This document shows, in pieces, positions 1 to 7,316 of a stretch of DNA of 32,204 bases. This DNA is from Oscillospiraceae bacterium (GTDB taxonomy: Bacteria; Bacillota; Clostridia; Oscillospirales; Oscillospiraceae). The DNA lies in the NCBI GenBank assembly GCA_024691985.1, contig JAILNC010000122.1, positions 1 to 32,204 on the forward strand, read 5' to 3'. Under the pieces are notes generated by a model. That model worked only from the letters and a program-made list of their open reading frames with translations, was not told where the DNA came from and ran no database searches. A program made the position numbers and the translations under genes. Position 1 is the first letter of the stretch; each line of letters starts with the position of its first letter.

Positions 1-1
1 C

Positions 2-898
2 ACCGCGACGCCCGCGGCGGCGACCCCGGCACCCTCTCCCACGCCGGAGACAGGGGGAGCAAAGCGCGGGACAGCTGCGGCGTCCGACGCCGAAAAGGAT
101 CAGAACGCGAGCCCGTCTCCGGAGAAAACGGAGGATACCGCGCCTGTGGCTGACGCCGCGGACGTGGCCGCGGATGCGAATATCAAAAAGTCCGCGTCCA
201 AACCGGCGGTCACAGATGAGCTGACGCCGGCAGAATCGGCGGCGCCGACCGCGGAACCGGCGGCAACGGAGCCCCCCGCCGCGGGCAGACGCATCATGAT
301 GTCGCCCAGGCGGACAGTGAGCGCCGCCGCGCCCGAAGCGCAGAGCACGGACACCGCCGTGGCGCCCGAAGTCTCTCCCGAACCGTCGGAGAGTCCCGCG
401 CCCTCCGCCTCTCCCGAGCCGTCGGAGAGCCCCGCGCCCTCCGCTGCTCCTGAGCCGTCCGAGACTCCTGCGCCCTCCGCCGTGCTCAAGCCTGTGAAGC
501 GCGTCCCCGTCCGCGTCGAGAAGGAAGAGAACCGCCGCAGGCTGCAGATCCTCCTGGCCGGGACGGAAGCCGCCATGCCGGAGGATACGGCCGACGTCAT
601 CTATGAGCTGCAGCTGATCTCCAGCGACGCCTACGGCAGCGAGGAAAAGCTCAGCATCCGCGTCTTCGGGAGCGAGGTCTACTATCTCAGCACGGTGAGC
701 GGAACGAGCAGGAGCTTTTCCGCGAAGTGCTCTCCGGATGAACTGGAGGCGCTGATCGACGAGATCAAAGAGGATGAGCTTGTGCCCGCCTCGCCGAGTC
801 CCTCTCCGACTCCGATCCCGACGCCGACGCCCGTGCCGACCGTGACGCCCGACCCCTATCTTGAGACGCCCGAGCCCGACGCGCCCGAGCAGAAATAA
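2..898 (+). CDS. Pro-rich hypothetical protein, C-terminal part (5' end outside window)
   Basis: The frame is open from the first bases of the window and ends at TAA 896-898, so only the C-terminal 298 residues are visible and the true start lies to the left. The GTG at 146 is not needed as a start because upstream codons continue the same Ala/Pro/Ser-rich composition. Bases 375-485 hold three tandem copies of a Pro-Glu-Pro-Ser-Glu-(Ser/Thr)-Pro-Ala-Pro-Ser unit. A mixed-composition segment (about 530-775) looks like a small folded domain with alternating hydrophobic beta-like stretches. The tail (785-895) is again a Pro-Ser-Thr linker. Such linkers usually span cell wall or separate extracellular domains. 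No domain is recognised and I assign no function. A bidirectional terminator follows. Confidence 0.75.
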   Translation, partial: TATPAAATPAPSPTPETGGAKRGTAAASDAEKDQNASPSPEKTEDTAPVADAADVAADANIKKSASKPAVTDELTPAESAAPTAEPAATEPPAAGRRIMMSPRRTVSAAAPEAQSTDTAVAPEVSPEPSESPAPSASPEPSESPAPSAAPEPSETPAPSAVLKPVKRVPVRVEKEENRRRLQILLAGTEAAMPEDTADVIYELQLISSDAYGSEEKLSIRVFGSEVYYLSTVSGTSRSFSAKCSPDELEALIDEIKEDELVPASPSPSPTPIPTPTPVPTVTPDPYLETPEPDAPEQK

Positions 899-975
899 GC
901 CCATCTGTCTGCGGGAACGCGGAGCGCCTCACAGCCCGCAGCCCGGAGACGGACGGCATCCCCCCGGATAAGAAC

Positions 976-1010
976 ACAAAAAACCACCGGTACAAACCGG
1001 TGGTTTTTTG
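976..1010. terminator. Bidirectional intrinsic terminator between convergent genes
   Basis: Arms 981-991 and 996-1006 form an 11-bp perfect stem with a 4-nt loop. It is flanked by a T-run on the plus strand and an A-run before it, so it can stop both the Pro-rich gene (plus) and the PFOR gene (minus). Confidence 0.9.
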
Positions 1011-1044
1011 CTTGCTGTTTGATTTACCCCTGCGTCTGAGAGGC

Positions 1045-4000
1045 TTACTTCCCGGCCAGGGCCTTGTACTCCTCGTAGCGCCTGGCGGTGAACTCCTCGG
1101 CCTCCTTGAACAGGACCTCCGCCCGCTCGGGGAAGGTGCGCGTCAGGGAGGAGAAGCGGACCTCGCCCATCATGAACTCGCGCAGCTTGCCGTTGGGCTC
1201 CTTGCTGTCGAGCACGAAGGGGTTCTTGCCCTGGGCCTTGTTTTCGGGGATGTAGCGCCACAGCGGCCAATACCCGCACTCCACGGCGAGCTTCTGCTCG
1301 GCCTGGGACTTGCCCATGCCGTTGACCAGACCGTGGTTGATGCAGGGCGCGTAGGCGATGATGAGGGACGGACCCTTGTGGGCCTCGGCCTCCTTGAGCG
1401 CGGTGATGAGCTGCGCGGGATTCGCGCCCATGGCGACCTGCGCCACGTACACGTCGCCGTAGCTCATGGCGATGCGGCCCAGATCCTTCTTGGCGGTCTC
1501 CTTGCCGGCGTTGGCAAACTGCGCCACCGCGCCGATGGAGGTGGCCTTCGAGGCCTGACCGCCGGTGTTGGAATAGACCTCGGTATCCACGACGACGATG
1601 TTCACGTCCGTGCCGGAGGCCAGCACGTGATCCAGGCCGCCGTAGCCGATGTCGTAGGCCCAGCCGTCGCCGCCGTACATCCACATGCTCTTCTTGACCA
1701 GCGCGTCGGTGCGCTCGGCAAGCCACCTGACGTCCTCGTTCGGGCACGTCGTCTCCGCCAGCGCCTTCTTCAGCGCCTCGGACACGGCGCGGGTCTCGGC
1801 GGGCTCGTCGCCCTTCTCGAGCCACGCGGCAAGGGCCGCCTTCAGCGCCTCGTCCTCCGTCGCGGCCAGCGCGGCCTCGGCGTGGGCCTTCGCCTGACGG
1901 CGCATCTGCGCGACGGACAGGCACATGCCCAGCGAGTACTCGGCGTTGTTCTCGAACAGGGAGTTCGACGGCGCGGGGCCGTAGCCGCCTGCGGTCTTCG
2001 CGTAGGGGAAGGTCGGCGTGGAGGAGCCGACGACGTAGGTGCAGCCCGTGGCGTCGGCGATGTACATGCGCTCGCCGAAGAGCTGGGTCATCAGCTTCAT
2101 GTAGGGGGCCTCGCCGCAGCCGGCACAGGAGCCGTTGAACTCGTACAGCGGGCGCTGGTACTGGCTGCCCTTGACGGAGAACTTGTCCATGGGGTTGTCC
2201 TTGACCGGCAGGCTCACGAGGTAGTCCCAGCTCGGCTGCTCGTGCATCTGGCTGGCCAGCGGCTCCATGACGAGGGCCTTGTTCTTCGCGGGGCAGACGT
2301 TGGCGCACGAGCCGCAGCCCTGGCAGTCGATCGGGTCGACCTGGATGCGGTAGGTGTAATTCTCAAAGCCCTTGCCGAGAGCCTTCCTGGTGACAAGCTC
2401 GACGGGCGCGGCGGCCTTCTCCTCCTCGGTCACGAGGAAGGGACGGATGCAGGCGTGCGGGCACACCAGCGAGCACATGTTGCAGCCGATGCAGTTTTCG
2501 GGGACCCACTTGGGCACGTTCGTGGCGATGCCGCGGCGCTCGTACTTCGAGGTCTCCACGGGGTGCACGCCGTCGGCGTAGGGCATGAACTTCGACACCG
2601 GGATGGCGTCGCCCTTCTGGTTGTTGACCGGGATCTGGATGTCGCGGATATAGGGCGGCAGGCTGCCGTCCACGGTCTCGGGCTCGTCCTTGAGCGCAGC
2701 CCATTCCTTCGGCACGTCGATCTTTTTGACCGCCGTGAGGCCCGCGTCCACCGCGGCGCAGTTCATGTTGACGATCTTGTCGCCCTTCTTGGAGTAGGTC
2801 TTGACGATGGCCTGCTTCATGTAATCGACGGCCTCGTCGATGGGCAGCACGCCCGAGAGCTTGAAGAAGGCCGACTGCAGCACGGTGTTCGTGCGGTTGC
2901 CGAGGCCGATCTGCTGGGCGATGGCGGTGGCGTCGATGGTGTAGAAGTTCAGGCCGCGCTCGGCGATGATGCGCTTGGCGCGGTTCGGCAGATGCTCCTC
3001 GAGTCCGGCCATGTCCCAGTCGGTGTTGAGCAGGAAGGTCCCGCCCTTCTTGATCTCGGACACGATGTCGAAGTTCTTCATGTAGCTCTGCTTGTGGCAG
3101 GCCACGAAGTCCGCCATCGTCACGTAGTAGGTGGAGCGGATCGGCTCGTGCCCGAAGCGCAGGTGACTCTTGGTCACGCCGCCGGACTTCTTGGAGTCGT
3201 ACTCGAAGTAGGCCTGTGCGTACTGGTCGGTGTTGTCGCCGATGATCTTGATGGAGTTCTTGTTCGCGCCCACCGTGCCGTCGGAGCCGAGACCCCAGAA
3301 CTTGCAGGAGATGATGCTCTTGCCGGCCGTGACGATGTTCTCGCCCACGGGCAGGGAGGTGAAGGTCACGTCGTCCTCGATGCCGACGGTGAAGTGGTTC
3401 TTCTGCGCGCCGGCCATGTTGTCGTAGACGGCCTTGATGTGGGCGGGGATGGTGTCCTTGGAGGACAGGCCGTAGCGCCCGCCGAGGAGCTTGACCTTGC
3501 GCTCGGACTCGGAGAAGGCGGTGCAGACGTCGGCGTAGAGCGGCTCGCCCGCGCTGCCGGGCTCCTTGGTGCGGTCGAGGACGGTGATGACCCTCACGCT
3601 CTCCGGCAGGGCGGCCATGAGGTGCTCGACCGAGAACGGGCGGTAGAGGTGCACCTGCACCATGCCGACCTTCTCGCCCTGGGCGCAGAGGTAGTCCACG
3701 ACCTCGCGCATGGTCTCGCAGACGGAGCCCATCGCGATCGCGACGCGCTCGGCGTCGGGCGCGCCATAGTAGTTGAAGAGCTTGTAATCCCGGCCCGTCA
3801 GCTTGTTGATGGCGTCCATCTTCTCCTGCACGATGGCGGGCAGGGCGTTGTAGGCGCTGTTGCAGGCCTCGCGGGACTGGAAGAAGGTGTCGGGGTTCTG
3901 CAGGGTGGAGCGGATGGTCGGGTGCTCGGAGTTGAGGGCGTGATCCTTAAAGGCCCTGATCTTGTCCCAGTCGACGATCTCGCGCAGATCCTCGTAATCG

Positions 4001-4554
4001 AGCACGTCGATCTTCTGGATCTCATGGCTGGTGCGGAAGCCGTCGAAGAAGTGCTGGAAGGGGATGGAGCCCTTGATGGCGCTCAGATGGGCGACCGCGC
4101 TGAGATCCATGCACTCCTGCACACTCGCGGAGGCGAGCTGGGCAAAGCCGGTCTGGCGGCAGGCCATGACGTCGGACTGATCGCCGAAGATGGAGATCGA
4201 GTGGGTGCCGACGGTGCGCGCCGCGACGTGCATGACGCCGGGCAGCATGGAACCCGCGATGCGGTACATCGGCGGGATCATGAGCATCAGGCCCTGCGAG
4301 GCCGTGTAGGTGGAGGCGAGGGAGCCGGTCTCCAGCGCGCCGTGCATGGCGCCGCAGGCGCCGGCCTCGCTCTCGAGCTCGACGAGCTGCACGGGCTGAC
4401 CGAAGAGGTTCTTCTTGCCGTGGGCCGCCCAGTTGTCCACATGGTCGGCCATGGGGCTTGACGGGGTGATGGGGTAGATGGTGGCAAGCTCGGTGAAGGC
4501 GTAGCTTGCGTAAGCGGCGGCTTCGTTGCCGTCCATGGTCTTCTTGGTGAGCAT
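1045..4554 (-). CDS. nifJ: Pyruvate:ferredoxin (flavodoxin) oxidoreductase
   Basis: The 1169-residue product matches the usual length of single-chain homodimeric PFOR. This cytoplasmic enzyme converts pyruvate and CoA to acetyl-CoA and CO2, passing electrons to ferredoxin. The N-terminus has the family YPITPSSPMAD motif of the pyrimidine-binding domain. Two 4Fe-4S ferredoxin motifs are visible: CIGCNMCSLVCP near residue 687 and CQGCGSCANVCP near 743. A CAGCGE motif for the proximal cluster lies near 808. The thiamine diphosphate motif GDGWAYDIGYGG is near 962, followed by NTGGQ. The start is fixed by an AAGGAGG site just upstream of ATG 4554. There is no recognisable promoter between the megL stop and this start (85 bp), so transcription from the megL promoter is likely. 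PFORs of this type can also accept 2-oxobutyrate, which fits the neighbour. Confidence 0.97.
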   Translation of the reverse strand: MLTKKTMDGNEAAAYASYAFTELATIYPITPSSPMADHVDNWAAHGKKNLFGQPVQLVELESEAGACGAMHGALETGSLASTYTASQGLMLMIPPMYRIAGSMLPGVMHVAARTVGTHSISIFGDQSDVMACRQTGFAQLASASVQECMDLSAVAHLSAIKGSIPFQHFFDGFRTSHEIQKIDVLDYEDLREIVDWDKIRAFKDHALNSEHPTIRSTLQNPDTFFQSREACNSAYNALPAIVQEKMDAINKLTGRDYKLFNYYGAPDAERVAIAMGSVCETMREVVDYLCAQGEKVGMVQVHLYRPFSVEHLMAALPESVRVITVLDRTKEPGSAGEPLYADVCTAFSESERKVKLLGGRYGLSSKDTIPAHIKAVYDNMAGAQKNHFTVGIEDDVTFTSLPVGENIVTAGKSIISCKFWGLGSDGTVGANKNSIKIIGDNTDQYAQAYFEYDSKKSGGVTKSHLRFGHEPIRSTYYVTMADFVACHKQSYMKNFDIVSEIKKGGTFLLNTDWDMAGLEEHLPNRAKRIIAERGLNFYTIDATAIAQQIGLGNRTNTVLQSAFFKLSGVLPIDEAVDYMKQAIVKTYSKKGDKIVNMNCAAVDAGLTAVKKIDVPKEWAALKDEPETVDGSLPPYIRDIQIPVNNQKGDAIPVSKFMPYADGVHPVETSKYERRGIATNVPKWVPENCIGCNMCSLVCPHACIRPFLVTEEEKAAAPVELVTRKALGKGFENYTYRIQVDPIDCQGCGSCANVCPAKNKALVMEPLASQMHEQPSWDYLVSLPVKDNPMDKFSVKGSQYQRPLYEFNGSCAGCGEAPYMKLMTQLFGERMYIADATGCTYVVGSSTPTFPYAKTAGGYGPAPSNSLFENNAEYSLGMCLSVAQMRRQAKAHAEAALAATEDEALKAALAAWLEKGDEPAETRAVSEALKKALAETTCPNEDVRWLAERTDALVKKSMWMYGGDGWAYDIGYGGLDHVLASGTDVNIVVVDTEVYSNTGGQASKATSIGAVAQFANAGKETAKKDLGRIAMSYGDVYVAQVAMGANPAQLITALKEAEAHKGPSLIIAYAPCINHGLVNGMGKSQAEQKLAVECGYWPLWRYIPENKAQGKNPFVLDSKEPNGKLREFMMGEVRFSSLTRTFPERAEVLFKEAEEFTARRYEEYKALAGK

Positions 4555-4589
4555 GGAATTCCTCCTTCACGATTTCAGGGTACACAGCA

Positions 4590-4619
4590 ATTCGGGCCGC
4601 CGTTTTTGGCGGCCCGAAT
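4590..4619. terminator. Hairpin between megL and nifJ, no U-tract
   Basis: Arms 4590-4601 and 4608-4619 form a perfect 12-bp GC-rich stem with a 6-nt loop. No T-run follows it on the minus strand, so it may be a weak terminator, a readthrough point, or an mRNA-stabilising structure rather than a full stop. Confidence 0.55.
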
Positions 4620-4639
4620 CATTCTGGAAAGAACTGCGG

Positions 4640-5836
4640 TCAGACGAGCCCGGCGAAGGCCTGCTCGAAATCGGCGATGATGTCCTCGGGATCCTCCAGA
4701 CCGATGGAGATGCGGACCAGACCCTCGGAGATGCCGGAGGCGGCCAGCTCCTCCTTCGTGTAGGTGGAGTGCGTCATGGACGCGGCGTGCTCGACCAGCG
4801 TCTCCGCGTCGCCGAGGGAGACGGCCACGGTGCAGAGCTTGAGCTTGTTGATAGCCGCGGCGGTGGCGTCACGTCCGGCCTTGAGCTCGATCGACATCAT
4901 GCCGCCGGGCTTCTTCATCTGCTTCTTCGCGATCTCATAGCCCTCGAAATCCTCGAGACCGGGGTAGTAGACCTTCGCGACAGCCGGATGGTCGTGCAGG
5001 AACTTCGCGACCTTCATGGCGTTGGCGCAGTGGCGCTCCATGCGGATGTCCAGGGTCTTGAGGCCGCGGGCGATCAGGAAGGCGTCGAAGGGGCTCATGA
5101 CCGCGCCGGTCATATCCTTGAGACCGAACATGCGCACCTGCCCGATGAAGTCCGCCTTGCCGACCACAAAGCCCGCGATCACGTCGCCGTGGCCGTTGAT
5201 GTACTTCGTGGCGGAGTGGACGACGACGTCCGCGCCCAGGGACAGCGGCTGCTGGAGATAGGGGGAGGCAAAGGTGTTGTCCACAATGACCTTGATGTCG
5301 CTGTTGTAGGCATGGGCGATCTTCGCGATCTCCTCGATGTCCACGACCTTCAGCGTCGGGTTGCAGGGGGTCTCGAGATAGACGACCTTGGTCTTCGGCG
5401 TGAGCGCAGCCTTAACGGCCTCGATATCGGCGAAGTCCGCAAAGGTGGTCTTGACGCCGAACTTGGGCATGCCGTGGTTGAGCAGGGCGAAGGTGCAGCC
5501 GTACAGCGTATCGGAGGCAAGGATCTCGTCCCCGCCGACGACGGCGGTCCACAGCGCGGCGGAGATGGCGCCCATGCCGGCGGCCGTGCCGAGCGCGGCC
5601 TCGCCGCCCTCCAGGGCTGCGATCTTCTCCTCAACGGCGGTGACGGTGGGGTTGCCGAGACGGGTGTAGATGTATCCCGCCTCCTGTCCCGCAAAGCGTC
5701 TGCCGCCCTGCTCGACGGAGTCGAACTCAAAGGTCGAGGTCTGATAGATGGGGGTCGTCAGGGCCCCCGCCGAATTCTCGTGCTTGCCGGCGTGGATCTG
5801 TTTCGTCGCAAAGCCGCACTTCTGCATGTCCACCAT
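4640..5836 (-). CDS. megL: Methionine gamma-lyase (PLP-dependent Cys/Met metabolism enzyme)
   Basis: The product has 398 residues, the same length as well-studied methionine gamma-lyases. The family splits L-methionine into methanethiol, ammonia and 2-oxobutyrate using pyridoxal phosphate in the cytoplasm. The Schiff-base lysine is K211 in SATKYINGHGD. The YGCTF motif (Cys114) is the key clue: methionine gamma-lyases carry this active-site cysteine, while cystathionine gamma-synthases and beta-lyases usually have another residue there. Cystathionine gamma-lyase or O-acetylhomoserine sulfhydrylase remain less likely alternatives. I chose ATG 5836 because an AAGGAG site precedes it and the product then begins at the normal family position. 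The open frame runs upstream to 7357, but that part is antisense to DUF2804 and non-coding. A near-consensus promoter lies at 5945-5973. Confidence 0.92.
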   Translation of the reverse strand: MVDMQKCGFATKQIHAGKHENSAGALTTPIYQTSTFEFDSVEQGGRRFAGQEAGYIYTRLGNPTVTAVEEKIAALEGGEAALGTAAGMGAISAALWTAVVGGDEILASDTLYGCTFALLNHGMPKFGVKTTFADFADIEAVKAALTPKTKVVYLETPCNPTLKVVDIEEIAKIAHAYNSDIKVIVDNTFASPYLQQPLSLGADVVVHSATKYINGHGDVIAGFVVGKADFIGQVRMFGLKDMTGAVMSPFDAFLIARGLKTLDIRMERHCANAMKVAKFLHDHPAVAKVYYPGLEDFEGYEIAKKQMKKPGGMMSIELKAGRDATAAAINKLKLCTVAVSLGDAETLVEHAASMTHSTYTKEELAASGISEGLVRISIGLEDPEDIIADFEQAFAGLV

Positions 5837-5944
5837 GATGGTATCGCTCTCCTTTTTGATATAGATTTTTGTGTTTTGGAGGCGCACTGTCCGCGCCTCA
5901 CAGATGACCGTCCGAGCAGCGGCGACAATCCGCCGCTCACCTAC

Positions 5945-5973
5945 AGTATAGTCCATTCGTACAAAAAATTCAA
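5945..5973 (-). promoter_or_regulatory. Sigma-A promoter for megL(-nifJ)
   Basis: On the minus strand TTGAAT (5968-5973) and TATACT (5945-5950) are separated by 17 bp. It lies back to back with the DUF2804 promoter, leaving 42 bp between the two -35 boxes. Confidence 0.75.
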
Positions 5974-6015
5974 GTATCGAGAGACAATATTTTAACATTA
6001 TGCCGGAGAAAGCCC

Positions 6016-6044
6016 TTGACGGGGCGGCCCGTCCTCCGTACAAT
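6016..6044 (+). promoter_or_regulatory. Sigma-A promoter for the DUF2804 gene
   Basis: TTGACG (6016-6021) and TACAAT (6039-6044) have a 17-bp spacer. They are followed by a GAGGGAGG ribosome site about 10 bp before ATG 6074. Confidence 0.8.
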
Positions 6045-6073
6045 AAAGAAAAAAGACAGAGGGAGGCCATATC

Positions 6074-7147
6074 ATGGAAAAGACCTATCGCGGCTTTCAG
6101 GACTGGGAAACGCCGAGCCGCCAGAGAGAATACACGGAGCCGACGGAGCTTTTGGCGGAGGACGGGAGAGTGCTCGCCGCGGGCTGGGCGCGGCGGAACG
6201 TCTTCGACTACGACCGCACGCGCGTCAAGCACAGGCTGCGCCGCAAGGAATGGGATTTCTACCAGATCTCGAACGGAGAGCTCATGCTGCAGATCAGCTT
6301 TGCCAACATCTCCCTCGGCGGCTATGCCTCCGCGGTGCTGGTCGATCTGAAGGCGGGCAAGACCCTCGTCAGCGACATGGCGCCCTACCTCGCCCAGTCG
6401 GACAAATACGCCCTCCCGCCGAAGGGCGACGTGCCGAACGACGTGGACTTCCGCGTCGGCAAGGCCGTGTTCAGGGCGCACACGGAGGAAACAAAGCGCA
6501 CGCTCTTCTACGAGAACGGCAAGGTCCGCGCCGGGATCGAGATGGACATCCTGCCCGGGCTCGAGAACATCACGACGGTCCTGCCCTTCAAGGGCTGCCC
6601 CGACCGTTACTTCATGACCACCAAGCAGAACTGCATGCCCTGCGCGGGCTATATCGCCTCCGACGCCGGGCGCTGGGACTTTGCGAAGGAGGACAGCTTC
6701 TGCATCCTCGACTGGGGCCGCGTCTGCACGCCCTACTCGCTGGTCTGGTACTGGGGCAACGGCTCCTGGCGCTTCACCGGTGAGGACGGGGCGGAGCGCC
6801 TCTTCGGCTTTGAAATCACCTGGGGCATCGGGGACGAGTCCAACGCCACCGAGACCTGCGTCTTTGTCGACGGGAAAGCCCACAAGTTCGGCGCGGTGGA
6901 CGTCGAGGTTTTCCCCAAGCCGGACAAATACATGCAGCCCTGGCACTTCCTCTCCGAGGACGGGCGCTTCGACATGACGATGGTCCCATTCTACGACCAC
7001 CACAGCGATCTGAACATCGGTGTCATGCGCATGCACAGCCACCAGGTCCACGGCCTGTGGAGCGGCACGGTCACGCTGGAAGACGGACAGGTCCTGCGCT
7101 TTGAGGACAAGTACGCCTTCTGCGAATACGTCGAAAACCGCTGGTGA
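6074..7147 (+). CDS. DUF2804 domain-containing protein
   Basis: The 357-residue protein matches the DUF2804 family in length and layout. An N-terminal region contains GWARRNVFDYDR. A beta-rich body follows, with Trp-rich segments (WYWGNGSW, FGFEITWG), and the protein ends with a Gly-Leu-Trp-Ser-Gly segment. There is no signal peptide or membrane segment, so it is probably cytoplasmic. The biochemical role of the family is unknown to me, so no reaction is claimed. ATG 6074 is supported by a strong GAGGGAGG site and a good promoter. It is a single-gene unit: upstream is a divergent promoter, and downstream a long hairpin with a T-run. Confidence 0.85.
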   Translation: MEKTYRGFQDWETPSRQREYTEPTELLAEDGRVLAAGWARRNVFDYDRTRVKHRLRRKEWDFYQISNGELMLQISFANISLGGYASAVLVDLKAGKTLVSDMAPYLAQSDKYALPPKGDVPNDVDFRVGKAVFRAHTEETKRTLFYENGKVRAGIEMDILPGLENITTVLPFKGCPDRYFMTTKQNCMPCAGYIASDAGRWDFAKEDSFCILDWGRVCTPYSLVWYWGNGSWRFTGEDGAERLFGFEITWGIGDESNATETCVFVDGKAHKFGAVDVEVFPKPDKYMQPWHFLSEDGRFDMTMVPFYDHHSDLNIGVMRMHSHQVHGLWSGTVTLEDGQVLRFEDKYAFCEYVENRW

Positions 7148-7159
7148 TATTTTTGTAAG

Positions 7160-7250
7160 ACAGGCGCCGCAAAAGGCTCTCCCGTCATTGCGAGCCGGTC
7201 CGCAGACGGCGCGGCAATCCGTAAGCCTTTTGCGGCGTCTGTTGTTTTTT
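7160..7250 (+). terminator. Terminator-like long hairpin enclosing a REP-like palindrome
   Basis: A perfect 14-bp stem (7165-7178 with 7224-7237), extended by ACAG/CTGT across one mismatch, ends in a T-rich tract (7240-7250). The 45-nt apical part is itself palindromic: ATTGC at 7187-7191 and GCAAT at 7214-7218 face each other around a GCCG-rich core. A similar TCATTGCGAG...CGGCAATCC pattern is a common intergenic palindrome in bacteria. It probably ends the DUF2804 transcript. Confidence 0.7.
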
Positions 7251-7271
7251 CTGGAAATCACCGGAAGAGCG

Positions 7272-7280
7272 TGGTATAAT
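7272..7280 (+). promoter_or_regulatory. Extended -10 promoter for feoAB
   Basis: TGGTATAAT carries a consensus -10 box (7275-7280) with an upstream TGn extension. The -35 region (CTGGAA, 7251-7256) is poor, which fits an extended -10 promoter. I see no clear Fur or DtxR palindrome around it. Confidence 0.6.
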
Positions 7281-7316
7281 GAGCGCAGAAAAAGAACCTG
7301 AAAAGGACGTACGCAC

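Noticed and set aside
1000-4461. 1153-residue open frame on the plus strand
   Set aside because: It is exactly antisense to PFOR. The product is a low-complexity Leu/Val/Gly/Ala/Arg/His-rich chain, a G+C shadow of the codon pattern.
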